The notes beneath the pieces were generated by a model, which was not told the origin of the DNA, searched no databases, and was given only the letters and a program-made list of their open reading frames with translations. A stretch of DNA of 16,943 nt, taken from contig JBEKKT010000029.1 of assembly GCA_050010535.1 (NCBI GenBank), forward strand, positions 1 through 16,943, written 5' to 3'. The stretch is from JAJRAG01 sp050010535 (GTDB lineage: Archaea; Thermoplasmatota; Thermoplasmata; Methanomassiliicoccales; JACIVX01). Position numbers and translations under genes: made by a program. Below are positions 1 through 6,036 of this stretch, piece by piece; the first letter of the stretch is position 1, and each line of letters begins with the position of its first letter.

Positions 1-410
1 GGAAGCAGGCGCTCGATCATTAGCTGAAGACCCAGCCGGGTCCCCGCCGCATCCAATAACTCCGCTCCGGAAGTCGACCTCAGAATCGGATCGAGAACCA
101 CGTGTGGCAGATGTGCGCGGTCCAGAAAATCCGCAACCACCTCGACCACTTGGGCATTTCCCAGCATGCCGATGTGGACGGCTTCTATGGCAAGGTCCGA
201 AGCCAGCTCCTGCAAGGTCTCTGCAATCAGTTTGGGATCGACGCCCTCGACGCGCCGCACTCCCTGCGTCGACTGCACCGTTAGCGCGGTGATGCAGGCG
301 ATGCCATAGCATTCATGGGCCGCAATCGTCTTGATGTCCGCGGTAATGCCCGCGCCCGACGAGGGGTCGAATCCGGCGATCGTCAGCACCACAGGTGGAG
401 TCAGAGCCAT
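1..410 (-). CDS. thiD: Hydroxymethylpyrimidine (phosphomethylpyrimidine) kinase, ThiD family, 3'-truncated by the window edge
   Basis: The minus strand reads open from an ATG at 410 to the window edge, giving about 136 of the usual 260-270 residues. The N-terminus VVLTIAGFDPSSGAGITADI is the classic ThiD opening, followed by CITALTVQSTQGV and the HIGMLGN and VVLDPILRSTSG segments of the ribokinase-like fold. The family phosphorylates HMP and HMP-phosphate to make the pyrimidine half of thiamine in the cytoplasm. The C-terminal anion-hole/catalytic region lies outside the window. Arginine codons are mostly CGN, unlike the AGG/AGA-rich archaeal genes after 1720, so this gene belongs to the bacterial part. 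It diverges from the GloVer gene, with 276 nt between the two starts. The family is clear; distinguishing thiD from a bifunctional thiD fusion is not possible here. Confidence 0.9.
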   Translation of the reverse strand, partial: MALTPPVVLTIAGFDPSSGAGITADIKTIAAHECYGIACITALTVQSTQGVRRVEGVDPKLIAETLQELASDLAIEAVHIGMLGNAQVVEVVADFLDRAHLPHVVLDPILRSTSGAELLDAAGTRLGLQLMIERLL

Positions 411-686
411 CTCGTCACTCTAAACCCAAAGCGCAAATAGGGCCAAGCGTCAAAGAAAATCGGTCCGGCCCTGGCAACGCCCCACCCGTACCATTCTTCA
501 GCTGAATTCAGACAATCTTCAGACGCTCTCCATTGCCGGGAAAGCGGATCTCGCGCAGTATGTCGCAATGGCGGGTGCGGTTGCTTTTGCAGCGCGCCAC
601 GCTCGATATTCCCCCAGGAACCGGCGACCCCAAAACCAATCGAAGCGAGGGCTCACAACGAAGACCAAAACTACAAGGAGGGAATC
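411..686. other. Bacterial divergent intergenic region
   Basis: This 276-nt gap separates the minus-strand thiD start from the plus-strand GloVer start. It should hold promoters in both directions, but I see no convincing -35/-10 pair or hairpin. The only clear signal is the Shine-Dalgarno AAGGAGGG at 675-682. Short open frames crossing the gap have no recognisable protein character. Confidence 0.5.
675..682 (+). promoter_or_regulatory. Shine-Dalgarno site of the GloVer protein gene
   Basis: AAGGAGGG lies 4 nt before the ATG at 687. It supports that start even though it gives the protein an unusually long N-terminal stretch before the signal-peptide core. Confidence 0.6.
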
Positions 687-1832
687 ATGCATTCAGCAGC
701 GACGAACAGGAAACCGAAAGGCCATTCAAACATTCCCGACGCCGGGTCTGGATTCGGCTCGACGAAATCGGCGGCGGATGCCCCACTCATTCGCGCCTTT
801 TGCGAATGTGTGGGTGCGTGGTCCATTCGCGGCGCTCTAACCCTGGCTGTAGTTTCCGCGTTGGTATTGATAGTGATGGCCGGTCGCCCAGCGCAGGCCC
901 AAACTGAGACTGTGCTCTACAACTTCACAGGCGGCAGCGACGGCTACGACATCGCGTCCAGCCTCACGCCTGACGGTGCTGGCAACTTCTATGGGACGGC
1001 CGTAGCCGGGGGCCTCGGAGAAGGATATTCTGGATACGGAACCGTTTTCGAGCTCTCCCCGAACGGCAACGGAAGCTGGACGGAGACGACGCTCTACAGC
1101 TTTTGCTCTGCTCCGAATTGCACGGACGGGGCGTATCCAGATTTCTCCCACTTGATATTCGACGCCGCGGGAAACCTTTATGGAACAGCATACTCTGGCG
1201 GCGCGAATGGATACGGCGTTGTGTTCGAACTTAGTCCTGTGGGAACAAGCTGGACGGAGACCGTCCTGTACAGCTTTGCTGGCGGGGCGGACGGTGAACA
1301 TCCCTTCAGCGGTCTAATCATGGACGGGGCGGGTAATCTCTACGGCATAGCTTACTACGACCCAGACGGAACCGTCTTCGAGCTGAGCCCGTCCGGGAGC
1401 GGCTGGACGGAGCAAGTAATCTACAGCTACAACTCCTGCTGCAACCAGGGTTTCGGCGGGTTGACTATGGATGCCGCTGGAAACATCTTTGGTGCCGAGG
1501 GTTCCACCGCATTCGAGTTGTCGCCGAGCGGCAACGGCGGCTGGACTGCGACCGTCATCCACACCTTTGCCGGCGCTCCTAAGGATGGCGACGTTGCGCA
1601 ATACATTCCCGTGCTCGACCAGGCCGGAAACCTTTACGGAACAACAGCGGAGGGCGGCACCAAGAACTGCGGAACCGTCTACAAGCTGAGTCCTATAACG
1701 AAGGGAAAGAAGAAGGGACAACTGGCGAACCTAGCGCTTCCGCACCAACGGAGGAGAAACCGGCAGATGAGCAATCCGATGTCCCCGCAACGAATAGCTC
1801 TAAGGAGGTGTAGCGCGAAATGGCATTGCTGA
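687..1832 (+). CDS. Secreted GloVer tandem-repeat protein (choice-of-anchor type), 3' end replaced at a chimeric junction
   Basis: The open frame has 381 codons, but only codons 1 to about 344 (to about 1718) look authentic. Residues 47-71 form a signal peptide: hydrophobic core LTLAVVSALVLIVMAG followed by an RPAQAQ cleavage region. Five tandem repeats follow, starting near residues 73, 132, 190, 241 and 287. Each has the pattern TETVLYSF, a Gly/Asp-rich turn, D.AGNLYGT and GTVFELSP. Such GloVer repeats are abundant in Acidobacteria and related soil bacteria; the fold is probably beta-propeller-like and the function is unknown. After KLSPITKGKKKG another repeat would be expected. Instead the frame enters archaeal S3 DNA and runs on as a basic, repeat-free tail, stopping at 1832 inside the L29 gene. 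That tail is an artefact of the junction. Confidence 0.8.
   Translation: MHSAATNRKPKGHSNIPDAGSGFGSTKSAADAPLIRAFCECVGAWSIRGALTLAVVSALVLIVMAGRPAQAQTETVLYNFTGGSDGYDIASSLTPDGAGNFYGTAVAGGLGEGYSGYGTVFELSPNGNGSWTETTLYSFCSAPNCTDGAYPDFSHLIFDAAGNLYGTAYSGGANGYGVVFELSPVGTSWTETVLYSFAGGADGEHPFSGLIMDGAGNLYGIAYYDPDGTVFELSPSGSGWTEQVIYSYNSCCNQGFGGLTMDAAGNIFGAEGSTAFELSPSGNGGWTATVIHTFAGAPKDGDVAQYIPVLDQAGNLYGTTAEGGTKNCGTVYKLSPITKGKKKGQLANLALPHQRRRNRQMSNPMSPQRIALRRCSAKWHC
903..1718 (+). repeat. Five tandem GloVer protein repeats
   Basis: Five degenerate coding repeats of about 46-59 codons begin near 903, 1080, 1254, 1407 and 1545. Conserved core pieces are (T)ETVLYSF, D.AGNLYGT and (G)TVFELSP. They diverge at the DNA level, so this is protein-level repetition rather than a recent DNA duplication. 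Confidence 0.7.
1700..1724. other. Probable chimeric junction between bacterial and archaeal DNA
   Basis: Before this point the frame reads as GloVer repeat protein (ITKGKKKG). From about 1700, one base shifted, the DNA reads as an acidic S3-type tail (EGKEEGTTGEPS). The purine-rich run AAGGGAAAGAAGAAGGGA at 1701-1718 fits both readings and is a plausible overlap for false joining. Arginine codon use changes from CGN-rich to AGG/AGA-rich across the point. All later genes are archaeal. Confidence 0.75.
1700..1813 (+). CDS. rps3: Small-subunit ribosomal protein S3 (uS3), C-terminal tail only
   Basis: Reading back from the TAG at 1811-1813 gives an acidic, Pro/Ser/Glu-rich tail (TTGEPSASAPTEEKPADE then QSDVPATNSSKEV). 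S3 is the expected gene before L29 in archaeal S10/spc operons, and archaeal S3 proteins often carry such disordered acidic tails. The KH and C-terminal core domains are absent because the sequence switches to bacterial DNA at about 1700. The 5' limit given is the earliest codon that still looks like the tail. The final codons contain AAGGAGGTG, which serves as the L29 ribosome binding site. The identification rests on gene order and composition, since no conserved core residues remain. Confidence 0.65.
   Translation, partial: EGKEEGTTGEPSASAPTEEKPADEQSDVPATNSSKEV
1802..1810 (+). promoter_or_regulatory. Shine-Dalgarno site of L29
   Basis: AAGGAGGTG is a full match to the usual anti-Shine-Dalgarno complement and lies 9 nt before the ATG at 1820, inside the last codons of S3. 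Confidence 0.65.
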
Positions 1833-2020
1833 AGACCTCAGAAATCAGGCAGATGAGCGAGGGAGACAGACTCACGAAGCTCCGTGAGCTGAAGGACGAA
1901 CTCATGCACGAGAGGGGCACTGCCGCCATGGGCGGAGCTCCGGCCAACCCCGGACGAATTCGAGCTCTTAGAACGAATATAGCCCGGATACTCACCATCC
2001 AGAAGGAGGAAGAGAAGTAA
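1820..2020 (+). CDS. rpl29: Large-subunit ribosomal protein L29 (uL29)
   Basis: The 66-residue protein has the two-helix L29 form: KTSEIRQMSEGDRLTKLREL, then a short loop, then NPGRIRALRTNIARILTI with the conserved basic R..R.NIAR helix. L29 binds 23S rRNA near the peptide tunnel exit, where it contributes to the docking site for SRP and the translocon. The length is normal for archaea. The gene follows the S3 tail by 6 nt, and its TAA (2018-2020) overlaps the ATG of aIF1 by one base, so the two are probably translationally coupled. Confidence 0.95.
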   Translation: MALLKTSEIRQMSEGDRLTKLRELKDELMHERGTAAMGGAPANPGRIRALRTNIARILTIQKEEEK

Positions 2021-2319
2021 TGGCTGAAATCTGTCCCGTATGTGGGCTACCCAAGGAATTGTGCATGTGCGAGGAGATCGCACGCGAGCAGCAGAAGGTC
2101 AGAATCTACACAGATAGCAGGAGATACGGAAAGACCGTGACTGTTATCGAGGGAATCGACGCGGACGACATAGATATCGACGACCTAGCCAGGAAGCTGA
2201 AGACCAAGTGTGCTGCAGGCGGAACGGCAAAGGACGGCAAGATCGAGCTCCAGGGCGAACACAGGAAGAAGGTGAAGGAGACTCTGGAAGAGATGGGATT
2301 CAAGACCGACGTCAGATGA
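2020..2319 (+). CDS. yciH: Translation initiation factor aIF1 (SUI1 family)
   Basis: The 99-residue protein has a Cys-rich N-terminus (CPVCGLPKELCMCEE, a probable zinc knuckle) followed by the SUI1 fold. Recognisable parts are YGKTVTVIEGID, LARKLKTKCAAGGTAKDGKI and the C-terminal QGEHRKKVKETLEEMGF. Archaeal aIF1 binds the small subunit near the P site and enforces correct start-codon choice. The order L29-aIF1-Rnp1-S17 is normal in euryarchaeal operons. The start is fixed by the one-base overlap with the L29 stop and an AAGGAGGA site at 2003-2010. Confidence 0.95.
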   Translation: MAEICPVCGLPKELCMCEEIAREQQKVRIYTDSRRYGKTVTVIEGIDADDIDIDDLARKLKTKCAAGGTAKDGKIELQGEHRKKVKETLEEMGFKTDVR

Positions 2320-2326
2320 GTGCTCT

Positions 2327-2590
2327 ATGAGAAAGAGGGATTTAATGAAACAGGAGTTCATCGGTTTGGAAGCGGAAGTCATTGCATCATCGCATCAGGG
2401 ATACAGATCATTGAAGGGCAGAATCGTCGACGAGACGAAGAACACCATCGTGATCGTGCATAATGGAAAGGAGAAGGTCGTTCCCAAACCGGGCAATGAA
2501 TTCCTGTTCACATACGGGGACGAGAAGATTGCGGTCAACGGATCGGAGATACAGCACCGACCTGAGGACCGGATCAAGAAGACCAGGTGA
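2327..2590 (+). CDS. rnp1: Ribonuclease P protein component 1 (Rnp1/Rpp29/Pop4)
   Basis: The 87-residue protein matches the archaeal Rpp29 beta-barrel: HELIGL-like KQEFIGLEAEV, LKGRIVDETKNTIVI, and the C-terminal INxRPEDRIKK-type ending seen here as IQHRPEDRIKKTR. It is a protein subunit of RNase P, helping the RNA subunit cleave the 5' leader of pre-tRNA. The start at 2327 keeps the KRDLMKQEFIGL segment expected from homologues. A second in-frame ATG at 2345 has a better-placed GAGGGA (2335-2340), so a protein 6 residues shorter cannot be excluded. It ends 4 nt before S17. Confidence 0.92.
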   Translation: MRKRDLMKQEFIGLEAEVIASSHQGYRSLKGRIVDETKNTIVIVHNGKEKVVPKPGNEFLFTYGDEKIAVNGSEIQHRPEDRIKKTR

Positions 2591-2594
2591 GCTG

Positions 2595-2924
2595 ATGAAA
2601 GGCGATGTTAGAGATATTGGGATTGATGTTAAAGCTCCAGAGACCACGTGCGACGACAAGAACTGCCCGTTTCACGGACAGCTGCCCGTCCGAGGGCTCT
2701 CCTTGGACGGAGTCGTGGTCTCCACAAAGATGGACAAGACGGCGATCGTGGAGCGAAAGTATCTGCGATACGTCGAGAAATATGAGCGTTACGAGAAAAG
2801 GACTAGTCGATACGCGGCACACAACCCCCCATGCCTGGGCGCAAAGATCGGGGACAAGGTCACGATCATGGAGTGCAGATCGATAAGCAAGACTGTGTCC
2901 TTCACAATAATCGGGAAGAGGTGA
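2595..2924 (+). CDS. rps17: Small-subunit ribosomal protein S17 (uS17)
   Basis: The 109-residue protein shows the archaeal S17 signature CDDKNCPFHG (residues 19-28), then the OB-fold segments LDGVVVSTKMDKTAIVERKY and RTSRYAAHNPPC, and the strand GDKVTIMECRSISKTVSFTI. S17 is a primary 16S rRNA binder that nucleates assembly of the body of the small subunit. The ATG at 2595 follows GGTGA (2586-2590), which overlaps the Rnp1 stop. The open frame extends upstream to 2463, but that part overlaps rnp1 and is not conserved. The stop lies inside the GAGGTGA that serves as the L14 ribosome binding site. Confidence 0.96.
   Translation: MKGDVRDIGIDVKAPETTCDDKNCPFHGQLPVRGLSLDGVVVSTKMDKTAIVERKYLRYVEKYERYEKRTSRYAAHNPPCLGAKIGDKVTIMECRSISKTVSFTIIGKR
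2918..2924 (+). promoter_or_regulatory. Shine-Dalgarno site that fixes the TTG start of L14
   Basis: GAGGTGA overlaps the S17 stop codon and lies 6 nt before the TTG at 2931. The nearby ATG at 2924 is in another frame, so the site decides for the TTG start. Confidence 0.6.
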
Positions 2925-2930
2925 TGGTTC

Positions 2931-3329
2931 TTGAAGGGACTCGCTGGCAGACAGACCCGTGGGATTCAGACGGGTACTGAACTTCACGTCATAGACAACA
3001 CCGGTGCGAAGTCCGTCGCCGTCATCGCGGTGCCGGGTTATCACGGAGTCATCCGCAGGTACCCCAGTGCAGGGATCGGGGACATAGTCGTGGCCTCTGT
3101 GAAGAGGGGCACGCCTGAGATGAGGAGACAGATCGTTTATGCGGTCATTGTCCGACAGAGGCGGCCATTCAGGAGATCCGACGGAACGATGGTCGCCTTC
3201 GAGGACAACGCGGCCGTGGTGACAACTGAGACAGGGGAGACAAAGGGGACTGACATCAAGGGACCAGTGGCCAGGGAGGCCGCGGAGAGATGGCCGAGGA
3301 TAGCCGCCACGGCTTCGATGATAATTTAG
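2931..3329 (+). CDS. rpl14: Large-subunit ribosomal protein L14 (uL14)
   Basis: The 132-residue protein carries the L14 core: GIQTGTELHVIDNTGAKS (small beta-barrel), GIGDIVVASVKRGTPEMRR, AVIVRQRRPFRRSDGTMVAF with EDNAAVV, and the ending WPRIAATASMII. L14 sits at the subunit interface and contributes to bridges with 16S rRNA. It starts with TTG at 2931 behind GAGGTGA (2918-2924). No in-frame ATG lies nearby, and the length fits the family. The TAG at 3327-3329 is embedded in the L24 ribosome binding site. Confidence 0.96.
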   Translation: MKGLAGRQTRGIQTGTELHVIDNTGAKSVAVIAVPGYHGVIRRYPSAGIGDIVVASVKRGTPEMRRQIVYAVIVRQRRPFRRSDGTMVAFEDNAAVVTTETGETKGTDIKGPVAREAAERWPRIAATASMII

Positions 3330-3333
3330 GTGA
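3328..3333 (+). promoter_or_regulatory. Shine-Dalgarno site before tandem start codons of L24
   Basis: AGGTGA is followed by three consecutive ATG codons (3333, 3336, 3339), preceded by an in-frame GTG at 3330. Spacing of 5 nt favours the ATG at 3339, since the first two ATGs overlap or nearly touch the site. Confidence 0.5.
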
Positions 3334-3338
3334 TGATG

Positions 3339-3716
3339 ATGGTTGAGAGCAGCAAGGCAAGGAAACAAAGGAAGGCTCTGTACAACGCCCCGGCGCACGT
3401 GAGGAGGCGGGCCGTCTCCTCGCACCTCAGCGAAGCCCTGATGAAGGAACACAAGAAGAGATCTGTGCCAGTCATAAGGGGCGATACAGTAATGGTCATC
3501 CGCGGGGATACGGACATCGTCGGGACCGAAGGAAAGGTCTCGAACGTCGACACCAAGAACGGAAGGTTGACCGTGGAGGGTGTCACGACCACGAAGGCGG
3601 ACGGTGCGCAGACGGCTCGATCTGTTCACGCGTCCAAGGTCGTAATCACGAAACTTGACCTATCAGATTCATGGCGCAAGGAGAGACTCCTACGCGGAAA
3701 GGAGGGTTCATTGTGA
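3339..3716 (+). CDS. rpl24: Large-subunit ribosomal protein L24 (uL24)
   Basis: The product is 125 residues from the preferred ATG at 3339 (128 if the GTG at 3330 is used). It has the archaeal N-terminus KARKQRKALYNAPAHVRRR and a KOW motif in IRGDTVMVIRGDTDIVGTEG with KVSNVDTKNGRLTVEGV, then a VHASKVVITKLDL segment and a basic end. L24 is an early assembly protein that binds the 5' region of 23S rRNA, near the tunnel exit. Its TGA (3714-3716) overlaps the GTG start of S4e by GTGA, a typical translational-coupling arrangement. Confidence 0.95.
   Translation: MVESSKARKQRKALYNAPAHVRRRAVSSHLSEALMKEHKKRSVPVIRGDTVMVIRGDTDIVGTEGKVSNVDTKNGRLTVEGVTTTKADGAQTARSVHASKVVITKLDLSDSWRKERLLRGKEGSL
3698..3706 (+). 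promoter_or_regulatory. Shine-Dalgarno site that fixes the GTG start of S4e
   Basis: AAAGGAGGG lies 6 nt before the GTG at 3713. The in-frame ATG at 3671 has no comparable site and would overlap L24 by 46 nt. Confidence 0.6.
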
Positions 3717-4423
3717 CTAGAGAGATGAAGCGTTTGACCGCTCCTAGGAGCTGGCCAATTCCAAGGAAAACCAAACACTGGATAATGGCCCCATCACCAG
3801 GGCCCCATTCCGTCGAGATGAGCATGCCGGTGCTCGTGGTCATGAGGGACATGCTGCACCTGTGCGACACTGCAGCGGAGGCGAGACGCATACTGAGCAG
3901 CGGTGACGTTCTTGTGGACGGCAGGATCGTGAAGAGCAGAAAGTTCCCGGTCGGCCTTATGGACCTCGTTTCGATTCCCAAGCTGAACCAGCACTACAGG
4001 ATGCTCCTGGACCAGAGGGGGAAGTTCGAGCTGGCCAAGGTCCCCCAGGGGAAGGAAAAGTGGAAGCTCTGCAGGATAGAGAGCAAGACGACAATTAAGG
4101 GTGCTAAGACCCAGCTCGGACTGCACGACGGGCGCACCATCATTGTCGATTCAGATGCGTACAAGACCGGGGATGTGCTGAAGCTCGAGGTTCCGACCCA
4201 GAAAATCCTGGACAATTACAAGCTGGCGAGGGGGAACGTCGCGATGATCATCAGCGGTGCGCACGCGGGACAGGCGGCAATCATCGAGGACTACATTGTG
4301 ACGAGAACCCCGGACCAGAACATCGTGAAATTCAAAGACGGCACTTCGACGGTGAAGGACAACGTGTTCGTCGTCGGTTCGAAGGCGCCCGAGATCGAGC
4401 TGCCGGAGGCGAGAGCGATATGA
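3713..4423 (+). CDS. rps4e: Small-subunit ribosomal protein S4e (eS4)
   Basis: The 236-residue protein is found only in archaea and eukaryotes. N-terminal KRLTAPRSWPIPRKTKHWIM is diagnostic. An S4 RNA-binding domain follows (TAAEARRILSSGDVLVDGRI), then a central DLVSIPKLNQHYRMLLD segment, and a KOW-like part KLARGNVAMIISGAHAGQAA with IIEDYIV. It binds the body of the 30S subunit. The GTG start at 3713 is preferred over the upstream ATG at 3671 because of its Shine-Dalgarno site, the GTGA overlap with L24 and the usual N-terminus. It overlaps L5 by 4 nt (ATGA). Confidence 0.96.
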   Translation: MTREMKRLTAPRSWPIPRKTKHWIMAPSPGPHSVEMSMPVLVVMRDMLHLCDTAAEARRILSSGDVLVDGRIVKSRKFPVGLMDLVSIPKLNQHYRMLLDQRGKFELAKVPQGKEKWKLCRIESKTTIKGAKTQLGLHDGRTIIVDSDAYKTGDVLKLEVPTQKILDNYKLARGNVAMIISGAHAGQAAIIEDYIVTRTPDQNIVKFKDGTSTVKDNVFVVGSKAPEIELPEARAI

Positions 4424-4932
4424 GCGAAGTGATGAGGCAGCCAAGGATCGAGAAGGTCGTCGTGAACATCGGCGTCGGCGACGCGGGCGAGCGCTTGACC
4501 AAGGCACAGAAAGTACTAGAGATGCTTACCAAGCAGAAGCCGGTCGTCACGACGGCTAGGATCACGAACAGGGACCTAGGCTTGAGGACGGGCATGCCGA
4601 TCGGATGCAAGGTCACACTTAGGGGGGAGGACGCGAAGGAGTTCCTAAAGCGCGCCCTCTGGATCCGAGAGAACAGGGTAGCGGTGTATTCATTCGACCC
4701 GAGGGGCAATCTGTCCTTCGGAATCACGGACTACACGGACTTCGAGGGCATGAAGTACGATCCTGAGATCGGTATATTCGGAATGGACGTCAGCGTGTCG
4801 ATCACGCGCCCTGGCTACAGGATCGCGAGGAGAAGGATCATGAAGCGAAAGGTTCCGAAAGACCACGTGATGTCAAAGGAGGAGGCTATCAAGTTCATGA
4901 AAGAGAAGTTCGATGTCGAGGTGGTCGAGTGA
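4420..4932 (+). CDS. rpl5: Large-subunit ribosomal protein L5 (uL5)
   Basis: The 170-residue protein shows the L5 pattern: MRQPRIEKVVVNIGVGDAGE, LTKQKPVVTTARITNRDLGLR, GCKVTLRGEDAKEFL, then GNLSFGITDYTDFEGMKYDP and GMDVSVSITRPGYRIARRR. L5 binds 5S rRNA and forms part of the central protuberance, contacting P-site tRNA. The length is normal for archaea. The gene overlaps S4e by ATGA at its start and S14 by GTGA at its end. Confidence 0.97.
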   Translation: MSEVMRQPRIEKVVVNIGVGDAGERLTKAQKVLEMLTKQKPVVTTARITNRDLGLRTGMPIGCKVTLRGEDAKEFLKRALWIRENRVAVYSFDPRGNLSFGITDYTDFEGMKYDPEIGIFGMDVSVSITRPGYRIARRRIMKRKVPKDHVMSKEEAIKFMKEKFDVEVVE

Positions 4933-5075
4933 AGCCTAAGAAGGAATTTGGAAGAAAGAAGGGTTGCGTGCGCTGCGGCAGGAAACGCGGCATAGTCCGC
5001 CGGTATGGCATGCATCTATGTCGACAATGCTTCCGGGAGATTGCACCGCAGATTGGATTCAAGAAGTACTCGTGA
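4929..5075 (+). CDS. rps14: Small-subunit ribosomal protein S14, zinc-binding form (uS14)
   Basis: This is a short gene of 48 codons. The GTG at 4929 overlaps the L5 stop by 4 nt (GTGA). The protein begins VKPKKEFGRKKG and carries four cysteines as CVRC (13, 16) and CRQC (31, 34), the zinc ribbon of type-Z S14, ending IAPQIGFKKYS. It binds 16S rRNA in the head of the small subunit and is needed late in its assembly. Its position between L5 and S8 is exactly as expected. Its stop is followed at once by GAGGTGA for S8. Confidence 0.95.
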   Translation: MKPKKEFGRKKGCVRCGRKRGIVRRYGMHLCRQCFREIAPQIGFKKYS

Positions 5076-5084
5076 GGTGAAACA

Positions 5085-5474
5085 ATGCAGAGCGACCCGT
5101 TGAACGATGCCATGTCAACAATAAAGAACGCGGCGACCGTTGGAAAGCAGGAGTGCATGGTCAGGCCCTCTTCGAAACTGATCGGCAGGGTGCTGAAGGT
5201 CATGCAGGAGTCCGGCTACATAAACCAATTCGAGTTCGTCGAGGATGGTCGCGCGGGCTTTTTTAAAGTGAAGATAGAAGGGAAGATAAACAACTGCGGC
5301 GTGATCAAGCCCCGTTACTCTGTCGGGAAGACCGACCTCGAGAAGTACGAGGCAAGATACCTGCCCGCTCAGGACTTCGGCGTGCTCATACTCACCACGA
5401 CCGAAGGTGTTATAAGCCACATGAAGGCGAAGGAGCTCGGGGTTGGGGGTAGACTTCTGGCGTACGTGTATTGA
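5085..5474 (+). CDS. rps8: Small-subunit ribosomal protein S8 (uS8)
   Basis: The 129-residue protein has the archaeal S8 layout: DPLNDAMSTIKNAATVGK, RPSSKLIGRVLKVMQESGYI, INNCGVIKPRYSVG, and the C-terminal rRNA-binding part GVLILTTTEGVISHMKAKE then GVGGRLLAYVY. S8 binds the central domain of 16S rRNA and in several organisms also represses its own operon through the mRNA; whether that happens here is not visible. GAGGTGA at 5074-5080 lies 4 nt upstream of the ATG. Confidence 0.97.
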   Translation: MQSDPLNDAMSTIKNAATVGKQECMVRPSSKLIGRVLKVMQESGYINQFEFVEDGRAGFFKVKIEGKINNCGVIKPRYSVGKTDLEKYEARYLPAQDFGVLILTTTEGVISHMKAKELGVGGRLLAYVY

Positions 5475-5484
5475 GGTTGATCAA

Positions 5485-6036
5485 ATGACAATGACTGGTT
5501 TGATAGAAGAGAAGGTCAACGTCCCCGCCGGAGTCAAGGTGGAGATCGAGGGGGCCGTGGTGAAGGTCTCCGGTCCCAACGGTAAGTTGTCCAGAGAGTT
5601 TGTCCACAACAGGGCGAAGATCTTCGAAAGGGACGGTAAGGTCATCGTAAGCTGCGAGATGCCGAGGATAAGAGAGAAGGCCGTCGTCGGGACCTTCGCC
5701 GCTCACATCAAGAACATGATGGAAGGAGTGACGAGCGGATTTGAGTACAGGATGAAGATTGTCTATTCCCATTTCCCTATCAAGGCTTACGCAAAGGGAG
5801 ACAAGTTCATCATCGAGAATTTCCTGGGGGAGAGAACCCCTAGGAAGGCAGACATAGTCAAGGACACGAAGATTGCAGTCAAAGGTAACGACATAGTCCT
5901 GACTGGTGTCGACCTCGAAGCAGTGTCGCAGACAGCAGCGAACATCGAGCGGAGCACGAAGATAAAGGGGTTCGACTCCCGGGTGTTCCAGGACGGCGCA
6001 TACATCGTCGAGAAGGCTGGGAGGATGAGCAAATGA
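5485..6036 (+). CDS. rpl6: Large-subunit ribosomal protein L6 (uL6)
   Basis: The 183-residue protein contains the two L6 domains. The first has VNVPAGVKVEIEGAVVKVSG and NGKLSREF. The second has VYSHFPIKAYAKGDKFIIEN, FLGERTPRKADIV and VKGNDIVLTGVDLEAVSQTA with ANIERSTKIKGFD. L6 binds domain VI of 23S rRNA near the sarcin-ricin loop and the factor-binding site. The ATG at 5485 has GAGGTTGA 4-5 nt before it; the open frame reaching back to 5443 overlaps S8. The gene ends in an ATGA overlap with L32e. Confidence 0.96.
   Translation: MTMTGLIEEKVNVPAGVKVEIEGAVVKVSGPNGKLSREFVHNRAKIFERDGKVIVSCEMPRIREKAVVGTFAAHIKNMMEGVTSGFEYRMKIVYSHFPIKAYAKGDKFIIENFLGERTPRKADIVKDTKIAVKGNDIVLTGVDLEAVSQTAANIERSTKIKGFDSRVFQDGAYIVEKAGRMSK

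Noticed and set aside
411..480. Bacterial -35/-10 promoter upstream of thiD on the minus strand
   Set aside because: A TTGACG is present, but no acceptable -10 element sits at 16-18 nt spacing, so I do not call it.
1719..1832. C-terminal 37 residues of the GloVer open frame as a genuine domain
   Set aside because: They are an out-of-frame reading of the S3 tail and the L29 start, basic and without repeat pattern, produced by the junction.
2574..3629. Long antisense open frame of 351 codons on the minus strand
   Set aside because: It lies opposite S17, L14 and L24, which are unmistakable. Its translation is low-complexity and rich in His, Arg and Pro, as expected for a shadow of conserved coding sequence.
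3671..3712. Upstream ATG start for S4e
   Set aside because: It would overlap L24 by 46 nt and adds residues not found in S4e proteins. The GTG at 3713 has a good Shine-Dalgarno site and a GTGA overlap.
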